Origin: Sphingomonas sp.
GTDB lineage: Bacteria; Pseudomonadota; Alphaproteobacteria; Sphingomonadales; Sphingomonadaceae
NCBI GenBank assembly: GCA_003248865.1
Contig: QFPK01000007.1
Location: 87,530-151,529 of the forward strand
DNA length: 64,000 nt
Direction of reading: 5' to 3'
This document shows positions 25,332 to 34,070 of this stretch, in pieces. Under the pieces are notes generated by a model, which made no database searches, was not told the origin of the DNA, and saw only the letters and a program-made list of their open reading frames with translations. The position numbers were made by a program, and so were the translations under genes. Each line of letters opens with the position of its first letter. Positions within the stretch are counted from its first letter, which is position 1.

Positions 25332-26963
25332 TCAGTTGCGCGGCACGCCTTCTTCGGGCCAGCCCCGCTTGCGCTTTTCAGCCTTCACCTGTTCGGCGAC
25401 GTCCGCCAGCAGTTTCTTTGCATCATAGACGATGCCGTCTTTCACGGTGTAGGACACACCGCCGACGCGCTCCAGCTTCTGGGTCTTTTCGTTCAGGCGC
25501 AGGAAGCCGGTGCCGTAGAGCGTCTTGAAGTTCTGCAGCGGGTTTTCCTTCACGATCACAAGATCCGCCAGCTTGCCGACGCGCACCTGGCCAATCGGCG
25601 GATCGACCACGCCCTTGGGTTCATAGAGGGTGAGGGCGCCGTTCAGGGTGGCTGCCTGCACCACCTCATGCGGGTTGAAGCCGGCCTCCTGCAGCAGTTC
25701 CAGTTCTTCCGGATAGCCGAAGCCATAGGTCTTGAAGATGAAGCCGCTGTCGGTTCCCACCGTCACCCGGCCGCCCATGTTCTTGTAATCATTGATCAGC
25801 TGGAAGAAGCGCTGGTAGAAGTTGCGCCATTGCACCTCGGTACGGGTCGTCCAGTCGAAGAAGTAGCTGCCATGGTTTTCGCGGCTGGACTGGAAGAATT
25901 CCCACAGCTGCGGCATGGTGTAATCATCGTGCCAGTCCGCATTGCGAGCGCGCATAAGATCCCGGCTGGCGAGATAGATCGTCATCGTGGGATCGAAGGT
26001 GACGTTATGTTCCTTCTGGAACTTCAGATACTCCACCCACTGCTCTGAGCCGGGCTCGTAGATTTCGTTCCAGATGTCCGCCACTTCACCGAAGCGATAT
26101 TGCTCGTCGTTGAAGTTGTATTGTGCGCTCCAGGGCTGAATTTTGTAGTTCTTCAGCAGGGATTCGAAGTGGCCATAATAGTGGGTAACGGTGCCGAGTC
26201 CGGCTTCACCCGACTGGCGGGCGTTCATGCGCGGCACGCCGATCTGGCTGTGGTGGGTGACCGTGCCGATACCCAGCTTCTTCGCTTCATCCAGGGCGGC
26301 CTTGTAGGCTTCTGGCCCCTGATCGACGCCGATGCCGAACTTGATGCAATCCATGCCGGCCTTGGCGCCGAACTGCACCCAGGCGCGCATGGCGGCAGGG
26401 GTGTCGGTGGGCTTCTTGCCCCAGCCCGCGCCTTCACCGGGGCGGGCGCAGGTGAAGATGCGCGGCGCCACGATCTGGTTGGCGGCCGAGCGACGCTGCT
26501 CCGACAGGGAAACATCCATCGGCGCCAGGCCCACGCCGCGAACCGTGGTGACGCCGTGGGCCAGCCACAGCTTGTAGGCGTAGCCCATGTCGGGCGCCTT
26601 GTCGTCGCCGGAGGCATGGACGTGCATGTCGATGAAGCCGGGCATCACATACATGCCGGTTGCATCCAGCTCATAATCGAAGTTGCGCGGCTCGCGATCC
26701 GGCTTCAGCGGCAGGCCGGGGGTGCCTGCCTGTTTGATTTCCGTGATCTTGTTGCGCTCGATCACGATATCCACCGGACCACGCGGCGGAGCGCCGGAAC
26801 CGTCGATCAGGATGACCCCGCGGATCACCATGCGGTTGTAGGGGCCAGCGCCTTCGCCGGACTGACGGGGCGGGGCAGGGACGTTGGTAACGGCTGCCAG
26901 CGCCGGGGCAATTGCGACGGACGCCAGCAACGAGGCGGCACAAAGGAGTTCTGTCAGACGCAT
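25332..26963 (-). CDS. Exported amidohydrolase-family metal-dependent hydrolase, paralogue 2
   Basis: A 543-residue paralogue of the preceding protein, very similar along its whole length. The signal peptide is LTELLCAASLLASVAIAPALAA. The metal ligands are conserved: FIDMHVHASG, CIKFGIGV, TVTHHSQIG, VTHYYGHFE and VTVGTDSGF. The ATG at 26961-26963 is preferred because a GGGAGG ribosome site lies 8 bases upstream; a GTG three codons earlier would overlap that site. The gene follows the receptor gene by about 50 bases, so receptor and hydrolase are almost surely co-transcribed. Confidence 0.88.
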   Translation of the reverse strand: MRLTELLCAASLLASVAIAPALAAVTNVPAPPRQSGEGAGPYNRMVIRGVILIDGSGAPPRGPVDIVIERNKITEIKQAGTPGLPLKPDREPRNFDYELDATGMYVMPGFIDMHVHASGDDKAPDMGYAYKLWLAHGVTTVRGVGLAPMDVSLSEQRRSAANQIVAPRIFTCARPGEGAGWGKKPTDTPAAMRAWVQFGAKAGMDCIKFGIGVDQGPEAYKAALDEAKKLGIGTVTHHSQIGVPRMNARQSGEAGLGTVTHYYGHFESLLKNYKIQPWSAQYNFNDEQYRFGEVADIWNEIYEPGSEQWVEYLKFQKEHNVTFDPTMTIYLASRDLMRARNADWHDDYTMPQLWEFFQSSRENHGSYFFDWTTRTEVQWRNFYQRFFQLINDYKNMGGRVTVGTDSGFIFKTYGFGYPEELELLQEAGFNPHEVVQAATLNGALTLYEPKGVVDPPIGQVRVGKLADLVIVKENPLQNFKTLYGTGFLRLNEKTQKLERVGGVSYTVKDGIVYDAKKLLADVAEQVKAEKRKRGWPEEGVPRN

Positions 26964-27014
26964 CTTATTCACCTCCCGTTGAAATGTCAGCGAAATTTGG
27001 GTGTCAGACCGGCG

Positions 27015-29327
27015 CTAGAAGCGCCGGCCCAATGTCAGGCCGATGGTGCGGGGTGGGCTGCTCTGCACCGTTGTAAAACCGCCAGTGTTCGCGCTGGAAC
27101 CGATACTGTTGATCGCAATGACGTCGAACAGGTTGTTCACGAACAGGGCCGCAGTCCATTCGGTATCGACCCCCTGCAACCCAATGCGCGCATTCACCAA
27201 CTGATAAGCCGGGTTTTCACGCCGATAGACATCGGTTGGCGAGAGTGTGGAGTAGCTGTTCCCGACATGCGTAAAGTCGACACGACCCAGGAATTCCAGA
27301 GTCTCACCCAGCGGTTTGATGTACTCAAGCGCTGCGCTCGCCGTCCAGCGCGGCACGGCTACAAGCCGATCACCTTTTCGACCGGACGCAACCACGATTT
27401 CGCTAACCTGGTCCTCGGCAAGCTTGGCATCCGTGTAACCAATATTGCCATTGAAGCTGAGCTCCGGCGTGATGCGAACAGACAACTCGGCTTCTGCACC
27501 GTAAATTCGGGCGGAACCCACGTTCGAAATCAGGCCAAACACGGATCCGGTTCCCGCAGTGCGGGCCGAAACCTGCATGTCAGTCCAGTCAATGCGATAG
27601 CCGGCAAGGTTGAAATAGACGCCTGGTGCCAGTGTCGTCTTGGCGCCCAGTTCATAGTTCCACAGGCTGTCAGAACTGTAGCCAGCCAGTTCGGCCGGAA
27701 GCCCGATCACCTGGTTCACACCACCGGGGCGGAAGCCCTGTGCGGCCTGAGCGTAGAACATCAGCCCTTCCTTTGCAGCCCAGGAAAGGTTGAATTTATA
27801 GATCAGGCCGTCTTCCTTGCTCGTCGCTTCGGTATAGGGCGTCACGCGTGAGCTGTAGTGAATCTGCCCCACGTCGATACGGCCGCCCACAGTCTTCTTG
27901 AAATTATAGTATCGAGTTCCTGCTGTAAGGGTGAGTTGATCAAACAACTCATAACTGATCTCTGCAAAAACAGCCGTCTGCCGCAGATAATCGTTGATCG
28001 TGCGATCGTATCGGATGTTGTAGGCATCGTCCGGGCTCAACAGCCAACCAGTGCTGGGATCAGCAAGAAGCAGGGTAGAGCGGACGATTGTATCGCGTTT
28101 CTCATGGAAGGCGCCCACCGTCCATTGGAGCGGGCTGTCCGTGGTGGAATTGAAACGCAACTCGCTTACCCAATTCTTCACGGATTGCGGCTGCCACAAG
28201 CTCGACGTCTGGATTTCACGCGTCGCAGTCAGATAACTGGCAAGCTCGTTGCTATCGCATGCCCGGGCATTAAGCAGAAGATAACGCTGGCAACCCGCAG
28301 CGTTATCACGTCCGTTGAATGTGTCAGACACATCTCCGACGGCTGTGCGATCGCGATCGAACCAGGCCGTCATCGCCGTCATGGAGACAGGGCCAAAATC
28401 ATATTTCAGCGTACCCGAGTACACACGATTGGTATCATAGTTGCCGGACTCCGCGCGACCGTTTGTCACGAACGGAATGCCCACCTCTTGAATCCAGCGC
28501 GGGCTATCCGTTTCCACTTTTTCGTAGAATGCAGCGAGGTCGATGGTCAGATCGTCAATCGGAGTCCAGCGCAGCATTGCGCGGCCGCCATAGCTATGGC
28601 CATCGTTTATATTGCTGTAGCCATAATGATTATTATCCACATAGCCAGCGAACTGATTGAAATTGCCTACAACGCGAACCGCAAGCTTGTCCGAAACAAT
28701 AGGCACGTTCACCATTGAATCGATGGACATGCCGACATTGCCACCCTTCACGCTGGACATGGTGGAGGAGACAGCAGCCGCAAACTGGGTCGCATCCGGT
28801 TTCTTGAAGATAATCCGAAGTGTGCCGCCCATTGAGCCCGAGCCGAACAATGTGCCTTGCGGGCCCCGCAACACTTCGGCTCTTTCCACATCAAAGAGAC
28901 GGAAGTCTGGCGTTGTCCCAGCCGCATCAGAGGAGGTGGACACTGAACCCGAGACCGGCACTTCGTCATAATAGACACCCACCGTGGGTTCGCCCGACGA
29001 CTGAATGCCGCGGATCAGCACCCTGCGGTTGCCCGGCCCGGAATCGACGATGCGAAGGGAAGGGGCGTTGCGGGTGAGGTCGGTGAAACTGGTGGTTCCG
29101 CTGCGTTCCAGCGTTGCGCCGGTGGCGACCGAAATCGCGATCGGCGTGTCCTGAAGATTTGTGTCGCGGCGCAGCGCAGTGACGATGATCTCATCTTCCG
29201 GAAGCGACGCCGGCGTGCCGACCTGTGCCCAGGCGGCAGGGGAGGCGACGCATGAAATCAGCGCGGTACCGCCGAGCAGGGCAAGGCTGCGAAACTGGCA
29301 CAGTTTACGTTGAAATCCCCTTTGCAT
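27015..29327 (-). CDS. TonB-dependent outer membrane receptor
   Basis: A 770-residue outer-membrane active transporter. It has a signal peptide of about 33 residues ending AWAQ and then DEIIVTALRR, the TonB-box-like start usual in sphingomonads. The plug domain contains NAPSLRIVDSGPGNRRVLIRGI and VERAEVLRGPQGTLFGSGSMGGTLRI. The beta-barrel ends with LTLGRRF, the terminal Phe signature. The ATG at 29325-29327 has AGGAG 8 bases upstream. Placement directly before two exported hydrolases suggests uptake of their substrate. The GC content is lower than in neighbouring genes, especially in the barrel. Confidence 0.92.
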   Translation of the reverse strand: MQRGFQRKLCQFRSLALLGGTALISCVASPAAWAQVGTPASLPEDEIIVTALRRDTNLQDTPIAISVATGATLERSGTTSFTDLTRNAPSLRIVDSGPGNRRVLIRGIQSSGEPTVGVYYDEVPVSGSVSTSSDAAGTTPDFRLFDVERAEVLRGPQGTLFGSGSMGGTLRIIFKKPDATQFAAAVSSTMSSVKGGNVGMSIDSMVNVPIVSDKLAVRVVGNFNQFAGYVDNNHYGYSNINDGHSYGGRAMLRWTPIDDLTIDLAAFYEKVETDSPRWIQEVGIPFVTNGRAESGNYDTNRVYSGTLKYDFGPVSMTAMTAWFDRDRTAVGDVSDTFNGRDNAAGCQRYLLLNARACDSNELASYLTATREIQTSSLWQPQSVKNWVSELRFNSTTDSPLQWTVGAFHEKRDTIVRSTLLLADPSTGWLLSPDDAYNIRYDRTINDYLRQTAVFAEISYELFDQLTLTAGTRYYNFKKTVGGRIDVGQIHYSSRVTPYTEATSKEDGLIYKFNLSWAAKEGLMFYAQAAQGFRPGGVNQVIGLPAELAGYSSDSLWNYELGAKTTLAPGVYFNLAGYRIDWTDMQVSARTAGTGSVFGLISNVGSARIYGAEAELSVRITPELSFNGNIGYTDAKLAEDQVSEIVVASGRKGDRLVAVPRWTASAALEYIKPLGETLEFLGRVDFTHVGNSYSTLSPTDVYRRENPAYQLVNARIGLQGVDTEWTAALFVNNLFDVIAINSIGSSANTGGFTTVQSSPPRTIGLTLGRRF

Positions 29328-29842
29328 CGTAGATTCTCCTGACCCTATCATTGAGTTCGGCAGGATGTTCTTTTTTTCCCTGCATCCGGCGCGGTTTCTG
29401 CGGATGCTCCAGTCTAGGCATGGAGTCGGCCGGGATTGTTTCGAAAGTTTGCGCCGATATCAGAATTTTTTGGCAGTATCGCGCACTTTGGCGAATATTT
29501 ATCGGAGGCTGTAAGTCGATTTTCGGGTGGGAGAATGCCGGCGACGCCTAGCCTCACTGGGGTCTGGCGACTGGAGAAAGCTTACAAAAATGTCAGAGTT
29601 GTTACGGAATCAGTATGTTGCGCCGCACAATGTCGTTGGGCAATTTCACTGCGACACGCCGCCGCAGGGATACAAACCGAGTTAAAGAGGGGAGATTCGC
29701 GAAATGGTTCATCAAGGCGGCTGACTGGGCCATCAAACCCGCAGGGCTATATCGATCAGTAATTAACATAATATAGATTATCAGACTTATGATGTGGGGC
29801 TTTTCGGCTTCTTCTCTTCACCCTTCGTGGCTTTGCCGATCC
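29328..29842. other. Long non-coding gap upstream of the TonB receptor
   Basis: About 515 bases without a credible gene. The part near 29440-29505 is AT-rich and contains three related words: TTTGCGCCGATATC (29448-29461), TTTTTTGGCAGTATCG (29466-29481) and TTTGGCGAATATTTATCG (29487-29504). They resemble TTTTGGCGATATCC upstream of putA. It must hold the receptor promoter and could hold regulator sites. A second AT-rich patch near 29760-29790 follows the GST gene end. Nothing else is recognised. Confidence 0.5.
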
Positions 29843-30460
29843 TCAAACCTGCGGGAAAAACTGCTGCGGGCTTCTCATCCCGGGTAGCGCCCGCATGCGT
29901 TGCAACCAACCCGTCATTGTGGGTGTCGGCCGCACACCCGCTTCGGCAAGCCACTGCGTGTAGCCCCAGATCGCGCAGTCACCTATGCCGGGGGCTGCCC
30001 CGTGGAAAAAGGTAAGCGCTCCAAGCAGTTGCTCGAGTCGCCCGCAATCCGCGCGATAGCGCGCCTCCAGCCATTCCACCGCGCCCGGCGGAAAGCCCTT
30101 CCCCTCTACCCGTCGGGCTTCCTTCAACTGCGGCAGGCACATGCCGATGCGATTTGCCTCCCACATCAGCAATTCCCGGCCACGCTGCATGTTGGTTGCG
30201 TTTTCGCCACCAAGGCATTGAAATTTCGTAGCGATCTTGAGAAGTATCGCACCTGACTGGACGTGCGGAACACCATCGATCAGCAGCAGCGGAACCTCGG
30301 CGAACGGGCTGGCAGCCAGAAACGCCTCGGGGCGGCTTTCAGGTTCTGCCCAAATGTCGACCCAGACTGACTGAAACGGAATATCCGCCAGAGACAGGGC
30401 CAGCGCCACCTTACAGGCGTGCCCCGAATCCGGGTGCCCATACAGTGTCAGATCCGTCAT
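29843..30460 (-). CDS. Glutathione S-transferase family protein
   Basis: A 205-residue GST-like protein. The thioredoxin-fold N-terminus reads MTDLTLYGHPDSGHACKVALAL, and EVPLLLIDGVPHVQSGAILLKIA matches the glutathione-binding cis-Pro and Ser motif. The helical C-terminal domain contains GAAPGIGDCAIWGYTQWL, with the N-capping Asp of the family. The start at 30460 follows the usual domain border. The substrate is unknown and there is no obvious operon partner. Confidence 0.88.
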   Translation of the reverse strand: MTDLTLYGHPDSGHACKVALALSLADIPFQSVWVDIWAEPESRPEAFLAASPFAEVPLLLIDGVPHVQSGAILLKIATKFQCLGGENATNMQRGRELLMWEANRIGMCLPQLKEARRVEGKGFPPGAVEWLEARYRADCGRLEQLLGALTFFHGAAPGIGDCAIWGYTQWLAEAGVRPTPTMTGWLQRMRALPGMRSPQQFFPQV

Positions 30461-30583
30461 ATGCGCCCCTGCCCCGTTCAGCTTCCGGGCCACGAGCCCA
30501 ACTGGCAACCGGCCGGCATGTCAAGCCGAGGCCCTTTTCTTTGCCAGTCTCGCGGGCAGGCATGATCGTCTAGTCTCAATCTC

Positions 30584-31003
30584 ATGGCAGACACTTCCGC
30601 AACGCGTGCCGCGCTGGATCGCTGGCATGACTACATCCTGAAATCTCACGACAAGCAGGCGCTTTGGGATTTGCTTCACCCTGATGTCGTGTTCGAAAGC
30701 CCGGTGGTTCACTCACCGCAGCGCGGGCGGGACATCACGTTCAAATATCTCGCCAGCGCCGACAAGGTGCTGGGCGGCGAAGGCTTTCGCTATCTGGGCG
30801 AGTGGCTGAACGAGACCGGCGCCGTGCTGGAGTTTGCCAACACGCTGGACGGCATCGAGGTGAACGGCGTGGACATGATCACCTTCGATGCGGACGGAAA
30901 GATCACGCATTTCAAAGTGATGGTTCGGCCCTTAAAGGCCGTTAACCAGGTGCACCAACTGATGAAAGCCCAGCTGGAGGCGATGATGGCGGCCAAGGGA
31001 TGA
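30584..31003 (+). CDS. NTF2-like / SnoaL-like protein
   Basis: A 139-residue protein with the cone-shaped NTF2-like fold pattern: helix ALDRWHDYILKSHDKQALWDLLHPDVVFESP, then strands ending in VDMITFDADGKITHFKVMVRPLKA. This superfamily includes ketosteroid isomerases, dehydratases and non-enzymatic partners, so no function is assigned. It stands alone between divergent and convergent neighbours. Confidence 0.75.
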   Translation: MADTSATRAALDRWHDYILKSHDKQALWDLLHPDVVFESPVVHSPQRGRDITFKYLASADKVLGGEGFRYLGEWLNETGAVLEFANTLDGIEVNGVDMITFDADGKITHFKVMVRPLKAVNQVHQLMKAQLEAMMAAKG

Positions 31004-31022
31004 GGCTGGCCTCGACCGCATT

Positions 31023-31451
31023 CTAACTTGGCTCGACCGGCCAGCGGGTTGCCAGCGCCCTCACCCCGGCCGCGATGATCTCGGCCAGCACATCCGGATC
31101 CGCATCTGACAGGCGCTTCAGATAGAGGCAGGATTTCCCCGTTCGATGCTTGCCCAGTCGGCCCAGCATGCCGGTGAAGTCGGCGCTGTCCGACATCACA
31201 TACAGCACCAGATCAGCCTTCCTCGGTGAGAATCCGGTGGCGCAGATCACCCCGGAATGGCCGCTTTCATAGGTGTAGCTGTAACGGCCATAGCCGATGA
31301 TCGAAGGGCCCCACATCCGCGGCGTCCACCCGGTTACACGCCGGAACAGGGCATCGAGCGCCATTCCCTCCACGCCCCTCGATGGCGGCTGAACGGACTC
31401 CAGAAAGGCATCGACGGAAATTTCCGTTGGTTTCGTTTTCGCTTCTGGCAT
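31023..31451 (-). CDS. DUF1801 (YdhG-like) domain protein
   Basis: A 142-residue protein of the DUF1801 family, small alpha/beta proteins of unknown function. The core GWTPRMWGPSIIGYGRYSYTYESGHSG and GFSPRKADLVLYVM segments, and the terminal GKHRTGKSCLYLKRL, are typical. The ATG at 31449-31451 has GGAG 8 bases upstream; an in-frame start five codons earlier does not have proper spacing. It diverges from mazG by 35 bases. Confidence 0.85.
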   Translation of the reverse strand: MPEAKTKPTEISVDAFLESVQPPSRGVEGMALDALFRRVTGWTPRMWGPSIIGYGRYSYTYESGHSGVICATGFSPRKADLVLYVMSDSADFTGMLGRLGKHRTGKSCLYLKRLSDADPDVLAEIIAAGVRALATRWPVEPS

Positions 31452-31486
31452 GACGGCTGCTCCCATACCTCAGCCCGCAGGATGCC

Positions 31487-32257
31487 ATGACGATGACCAA
31501 CAGGGAACAGGCGCTCGCTGCCATCGGACGTCTTGCCGACATCATGGACCGGCTGCGCGGGCCGGGCGGCTGCGAATGGGATCGCGCCCAGACCTTCGCG
31601 ACCATTGCCCCCTACACCCTTGAAGAGGCGCATGAAGTCGCCGATGCGATCGACCGGGATGACATGCCAGACCTGTGCGAGGAATTGGGCGATCTGCTGC
31701 TTCAGGTCGTGTTCCATGCCCGCATGGCGGACGAGGCCGGCCACTTCACGCTCGCCGATGTCGCCGACGGCATCTGCGCCAAGATGGAGCGTCGCCACCC
31801 GCATATCTTCGGCCCGCAAAGCGGCCCCGCCAGCGCAGATGAAGTCCGTGCCACCTGGGAAGATATCAAGGCCGCCGAAAAGCCCCGCGAGTCCATGCTG
31901 GACGGTGTGGCGCTCGCCCTCCCCGCCCTCACCCGCGCCGAGAAGCTGGCCAGTCGTGCCGCCCGCAAGGGCTTCGACTGGCCGGACGCCAGCGGACCGC
32001 TCGCCAAGATCCATGAGGAGCTGGCCGAAATCGCCTCAGCCAGCACGGACGCTGAACGAGCGGATGAGGCCGGCGACCTGCTGTTCGCCGCCGCCAACTA
32101 TGCCCGCAAGCTGGGCGTTGACCCGGAAACCGCCCTGCGCGGCGCCAATTCGAAGTTCGAGCGAAGATTCAGGAAAATCGAAAAAGTAGCTGGTTTTGAA
32201 CAAATGTCTTTAGAAGATCAGGAAGCTCTATGGCAATCGGCGAAGCGATTGCCGTAG
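31487..32257 (+). CDS. mazG: Nucleoside triphosphate pyrophosphohydrolase MazG
   Basis: Hydrolyses NTPs to NMPs and pyrophosphate, and is associated with removal of abnormal nucleotides and with the stringent response. The 256-residue chain holds two MazG domains. The first has RLRGPGGCEWDRAQTFATI, EEAHEVADAI and EELGDLLLQVVFHA; the second has EELAEIAS and ADEAGDLLFAAANYARKLG. These EExx and ExxD motifs bind magnesium. Either ATG at 31487 or 31493 is possible. Confidence 0.93.
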   Translation: MTMTNREQALAAIGRLADIMDRLRGPGGCEWDRAQTFATIAPYTLEEAHEVADAIDRDDMPDLCEELGDLLLQVVFHARMADEAGHFTLADVADGICAKMERRHPHIFGPQSGPASADEVRATWEDIKAAEKPRESMLDGVALALPALTRAEKLASRAARKGFDWPDASGPLAKIHEELAEIASASTDAERADEAGDLLFAAANYARKLGVDPETALRGANSKFERRFRKIEKVAGFEQMSLEDQEALWQSAKRLP

Positions 32258-32284
32258 GAAAAGGCACTCCTCCTGCAACGCTGG

Positions 32285-33628
32285 TCACAAAGCCCTGAAG
32301 CGCCGCTCCTTTTCGGCATCCAGCCGAACCTGCACACGAATTTCGCCGCCGTCATCGCGCTGGCTGATCACTTCGCCATTGGCGTGCAGCCATGCGAGGC
32401 GTTTTCCGTCGGAGGGGTGGAGGCGAATCTCGTGCAACTCGCCCGGACCTTCCAGCCGGCAGGCCAGCAATGCCTTGAGTTCCTCGATGCCCTCCCCTGT
32501 CAGCGCGGAGACAAGGATCACGTCCGGATCGCGTGCGGCGCGCTCGATGGCGGCTTCATGCGTCTCGGCGTCCAGCTTATCGGCCTTGTTCAGCGCCTCG
32601 ATCATGGGGACGCGCCCCTCCCCTTCCAGCACGCCCAGCGAGCCGAGGATCGCGCGAACGTCGGCGGCCTGCGCTTCGGTATCGGGGTGGGAGAGATCGC
32701 GCACATGCACCAGCAGGTCGGCCTCGATCACTTCCTCCAGCGTGGCGCGGAAGGCAGCGACCAGTTCGGTGGGCAGGTCCGAGATGAAACCGACGGTGTC
32801 TGACAGGATCACCTTGCTGCCCTGAGGGCCAGCGCCCGGCAGATGGATAGCGCGCATCGTGGGGTCCAGTGTGGCGAACAGAAGATCTTTCGCCATCACT
32901 TCGGCGCCTGTCAGGCGGTTAAACAGAGTGGATTTGCCGGCGTTCGTATAGCCGACCAGCGCGATCACCGGATTGGGCGCGCGCTGCCGCCGGGCGCGGT
33001 GCAGGGTGCGGGTGCGGCGCACCGATTCCAGCTCCTTTTTCAGCCGGGCGATGCGGTCGCGCAGCAGCCGCCTGTCGGTTTCGATCTGGGTTTCGCCGGG
33101 GCCGCCCAGAAAGCCGAAGCCGCCGCGCTGCCGCTCCAGGTGGGTCCAGCTGCGCACCAGTCGCCCGGCCTGATATTCCAGATGCGCCAGTTCCACCTGC
33201 AGCCGCCCTTCGGCTGTGGCGGCGCGCTCGCCGAAAATCTCCAGAATCAGGCCGGTGCGGTCGATCACCTTGGCCTTCAGCGCGGTTTCCAGATTCTTCT
33301 GCTGGATGGGCGTGATGGCGGCATCCATGATCACCACTTCGGCTTCATGGGCCTGCACATCGGCGGCGAGCCGTTCCAGCTGCCCCTTGCCCAGCAGCGT
33401 CGCCGGCGACATCGCGCGCAGGCGCACCAGCTCGCGGCCGCGCACATCCAATCGGATGGCGGCTGCTAGTCCTTCGATTTCGTCCAGCTTGGCTTCCGGA
33501 GATCGGCTCTCGGCCGACGGCCGGCCGGGCAGCACCGGATGCACCACGATCGCCGGGGAACCGAAACTGGTTCCCAGCGCCTGGTCAAATCCGCGCCGGT
33601 CGATCCCCGGCGCGCCTGTTGTTTCCAT
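32285..33628 (-). CDS. hflX: GTPase HflX
   Basis: Ribosome-associated GTPase that splits stalled 70S ribosomes under stress. The 447-residue protein has the N-terminal HflX domain, the glycine-rich linker GGFGFLGGPGETQIETDRR and the G domain with P-loop GYTNAGKSTLFN, DTVGFI and NKADK. The start ATG overlaps the hfq stop by one base, a conserved hfq-hflX pairing that implies coupled translation. The long open frame upstream of this ATG overlaps hfq in another frame and is not used. Confidence 0.95.
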   Translation of the reverse strand: METTGAPGIDRRGFDQALGTSFGSPAIVVHPVLPGRPSAESRSPEAKLDEIEGLAAAIRLDVRGRELVRLRAMSPATLLGKGQLERLAADVQAHEAEVVIMDAAITPIQQKNLETALKAKVIDRTGLILEIFGERAATAEGRLQVELAHLEYQAGRLVRSWTHLERQRGGFGFLGGPGETQIETDRRLLRDRIARLKKELESVRRTRTLHRARRQRAPNPVIALVGYTNAGKSTLFNRLTGAEVMAKDLLFATLDPTMRAIHLPGAGPQGSKVILSDTVGFISDLPTELVAAFRATLEEVIEADLLVHVRDLSHPDTEAQAADVRAILGSLGVLEGEGRVPMIEALNKADKLDAETHEAAIERAARDPDVILVSALTGEGIEELKALLACRLEGPGELHEIRLHPSDGKRLAWLHANGEVISQRDDGGEIRVQVRLDAEKERRFRAL

Positions 33629-33894
33629 CAATCCTCGTCGTCCGCCTTCTCGGCTTCGAACAACTGGACGGGGGCTGCCGGCATCACGGTGGAAATCGCA
33701 TGCTTGTACACAAGCTGCGAATGCCCGTCGCGCCGAAGCAGGACCGAGAAGTTGTCGAACCAGGTGATGACCCCTTGCAGCTTCACGCCGTTCACCAAGA
33801 ACATCGTGACCGGGATCTTCTGCTTGCGAACCGCATTCAGGAACACGTCCTGCAGGTTGTTCGCCTTGTCGTTCGCCTTCGCCTTCTCGGCCAT
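33628..33894 (-). CDS. hfq: RNA chaperone Hfq
   Basis: Hexameric Sm-like RNA chaperone that pairs small RNAs with mRNAs. The 88-residue protein contains the Sm1 part LQDVFLNAVRKQKIPVTMFLVNGVKLQG and the Sm2 signature YKHAIST. An acidic tail follows. It sits between ntrX and hflX, an order widely kept in alphaproteobacteria. A 176-base gap after ntrX probably contains its own promoter. Confidence 0.96.
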   Translation of the reverse strand: MAEKAKANDKANNLQDVFLNAVRKQKIPVTMFLVNGVKLQGVITWFDNFSVLLRRDGHSQLVYKHAISTVMPAAPVQLFEAEKADDED

Positions 33895-34051
33895 CGCTGT
33901 TTTGCCTTCTTGCAGTCTTGGCGGGCAGTGGCGCCCGCACCCGCTCCGTTGCCCGGGGTCGGCCGGTGGGCGTTGGCTCACCTGTCGTCACATGTATGTC
34001 GGCTTTTCGCGCCGCACAACCCGGCGGTTCAGGGAAGTTTGCAAAGTCTCC

Positions 34052-34067
34052 ACAGACTTAAGTCTGT
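34052..34067. promoter_or_regulatory. Perfect 16-base palindrome after ntrX
   Basis: ACAGACTTAAGTCTGT lies 3 bases downstream of the ntrX stop and about 160 bases before hfq. It may be an operator affecting hfq or a short stem at the ntrX 3' end. No T run follows it on the minus strand. Confidence 0.45.
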
Positions 34068-34070
34068 CAG

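Noticed and set aside
29436..29762. Possible gene in the gap before the TonB receptor
   Set aside because: About 108 codons, but no family resemblance, no ribosome site and base composition unlike coding DNA here; better seen as regulatory space.
32285..33991. N-terminally extended HflX
   Set aside because: The extension would overlap hfq in another frame and reads as arginine- and glutamate-rich low complexity. The ATG overlapping the hfq stop gives the expected protein.
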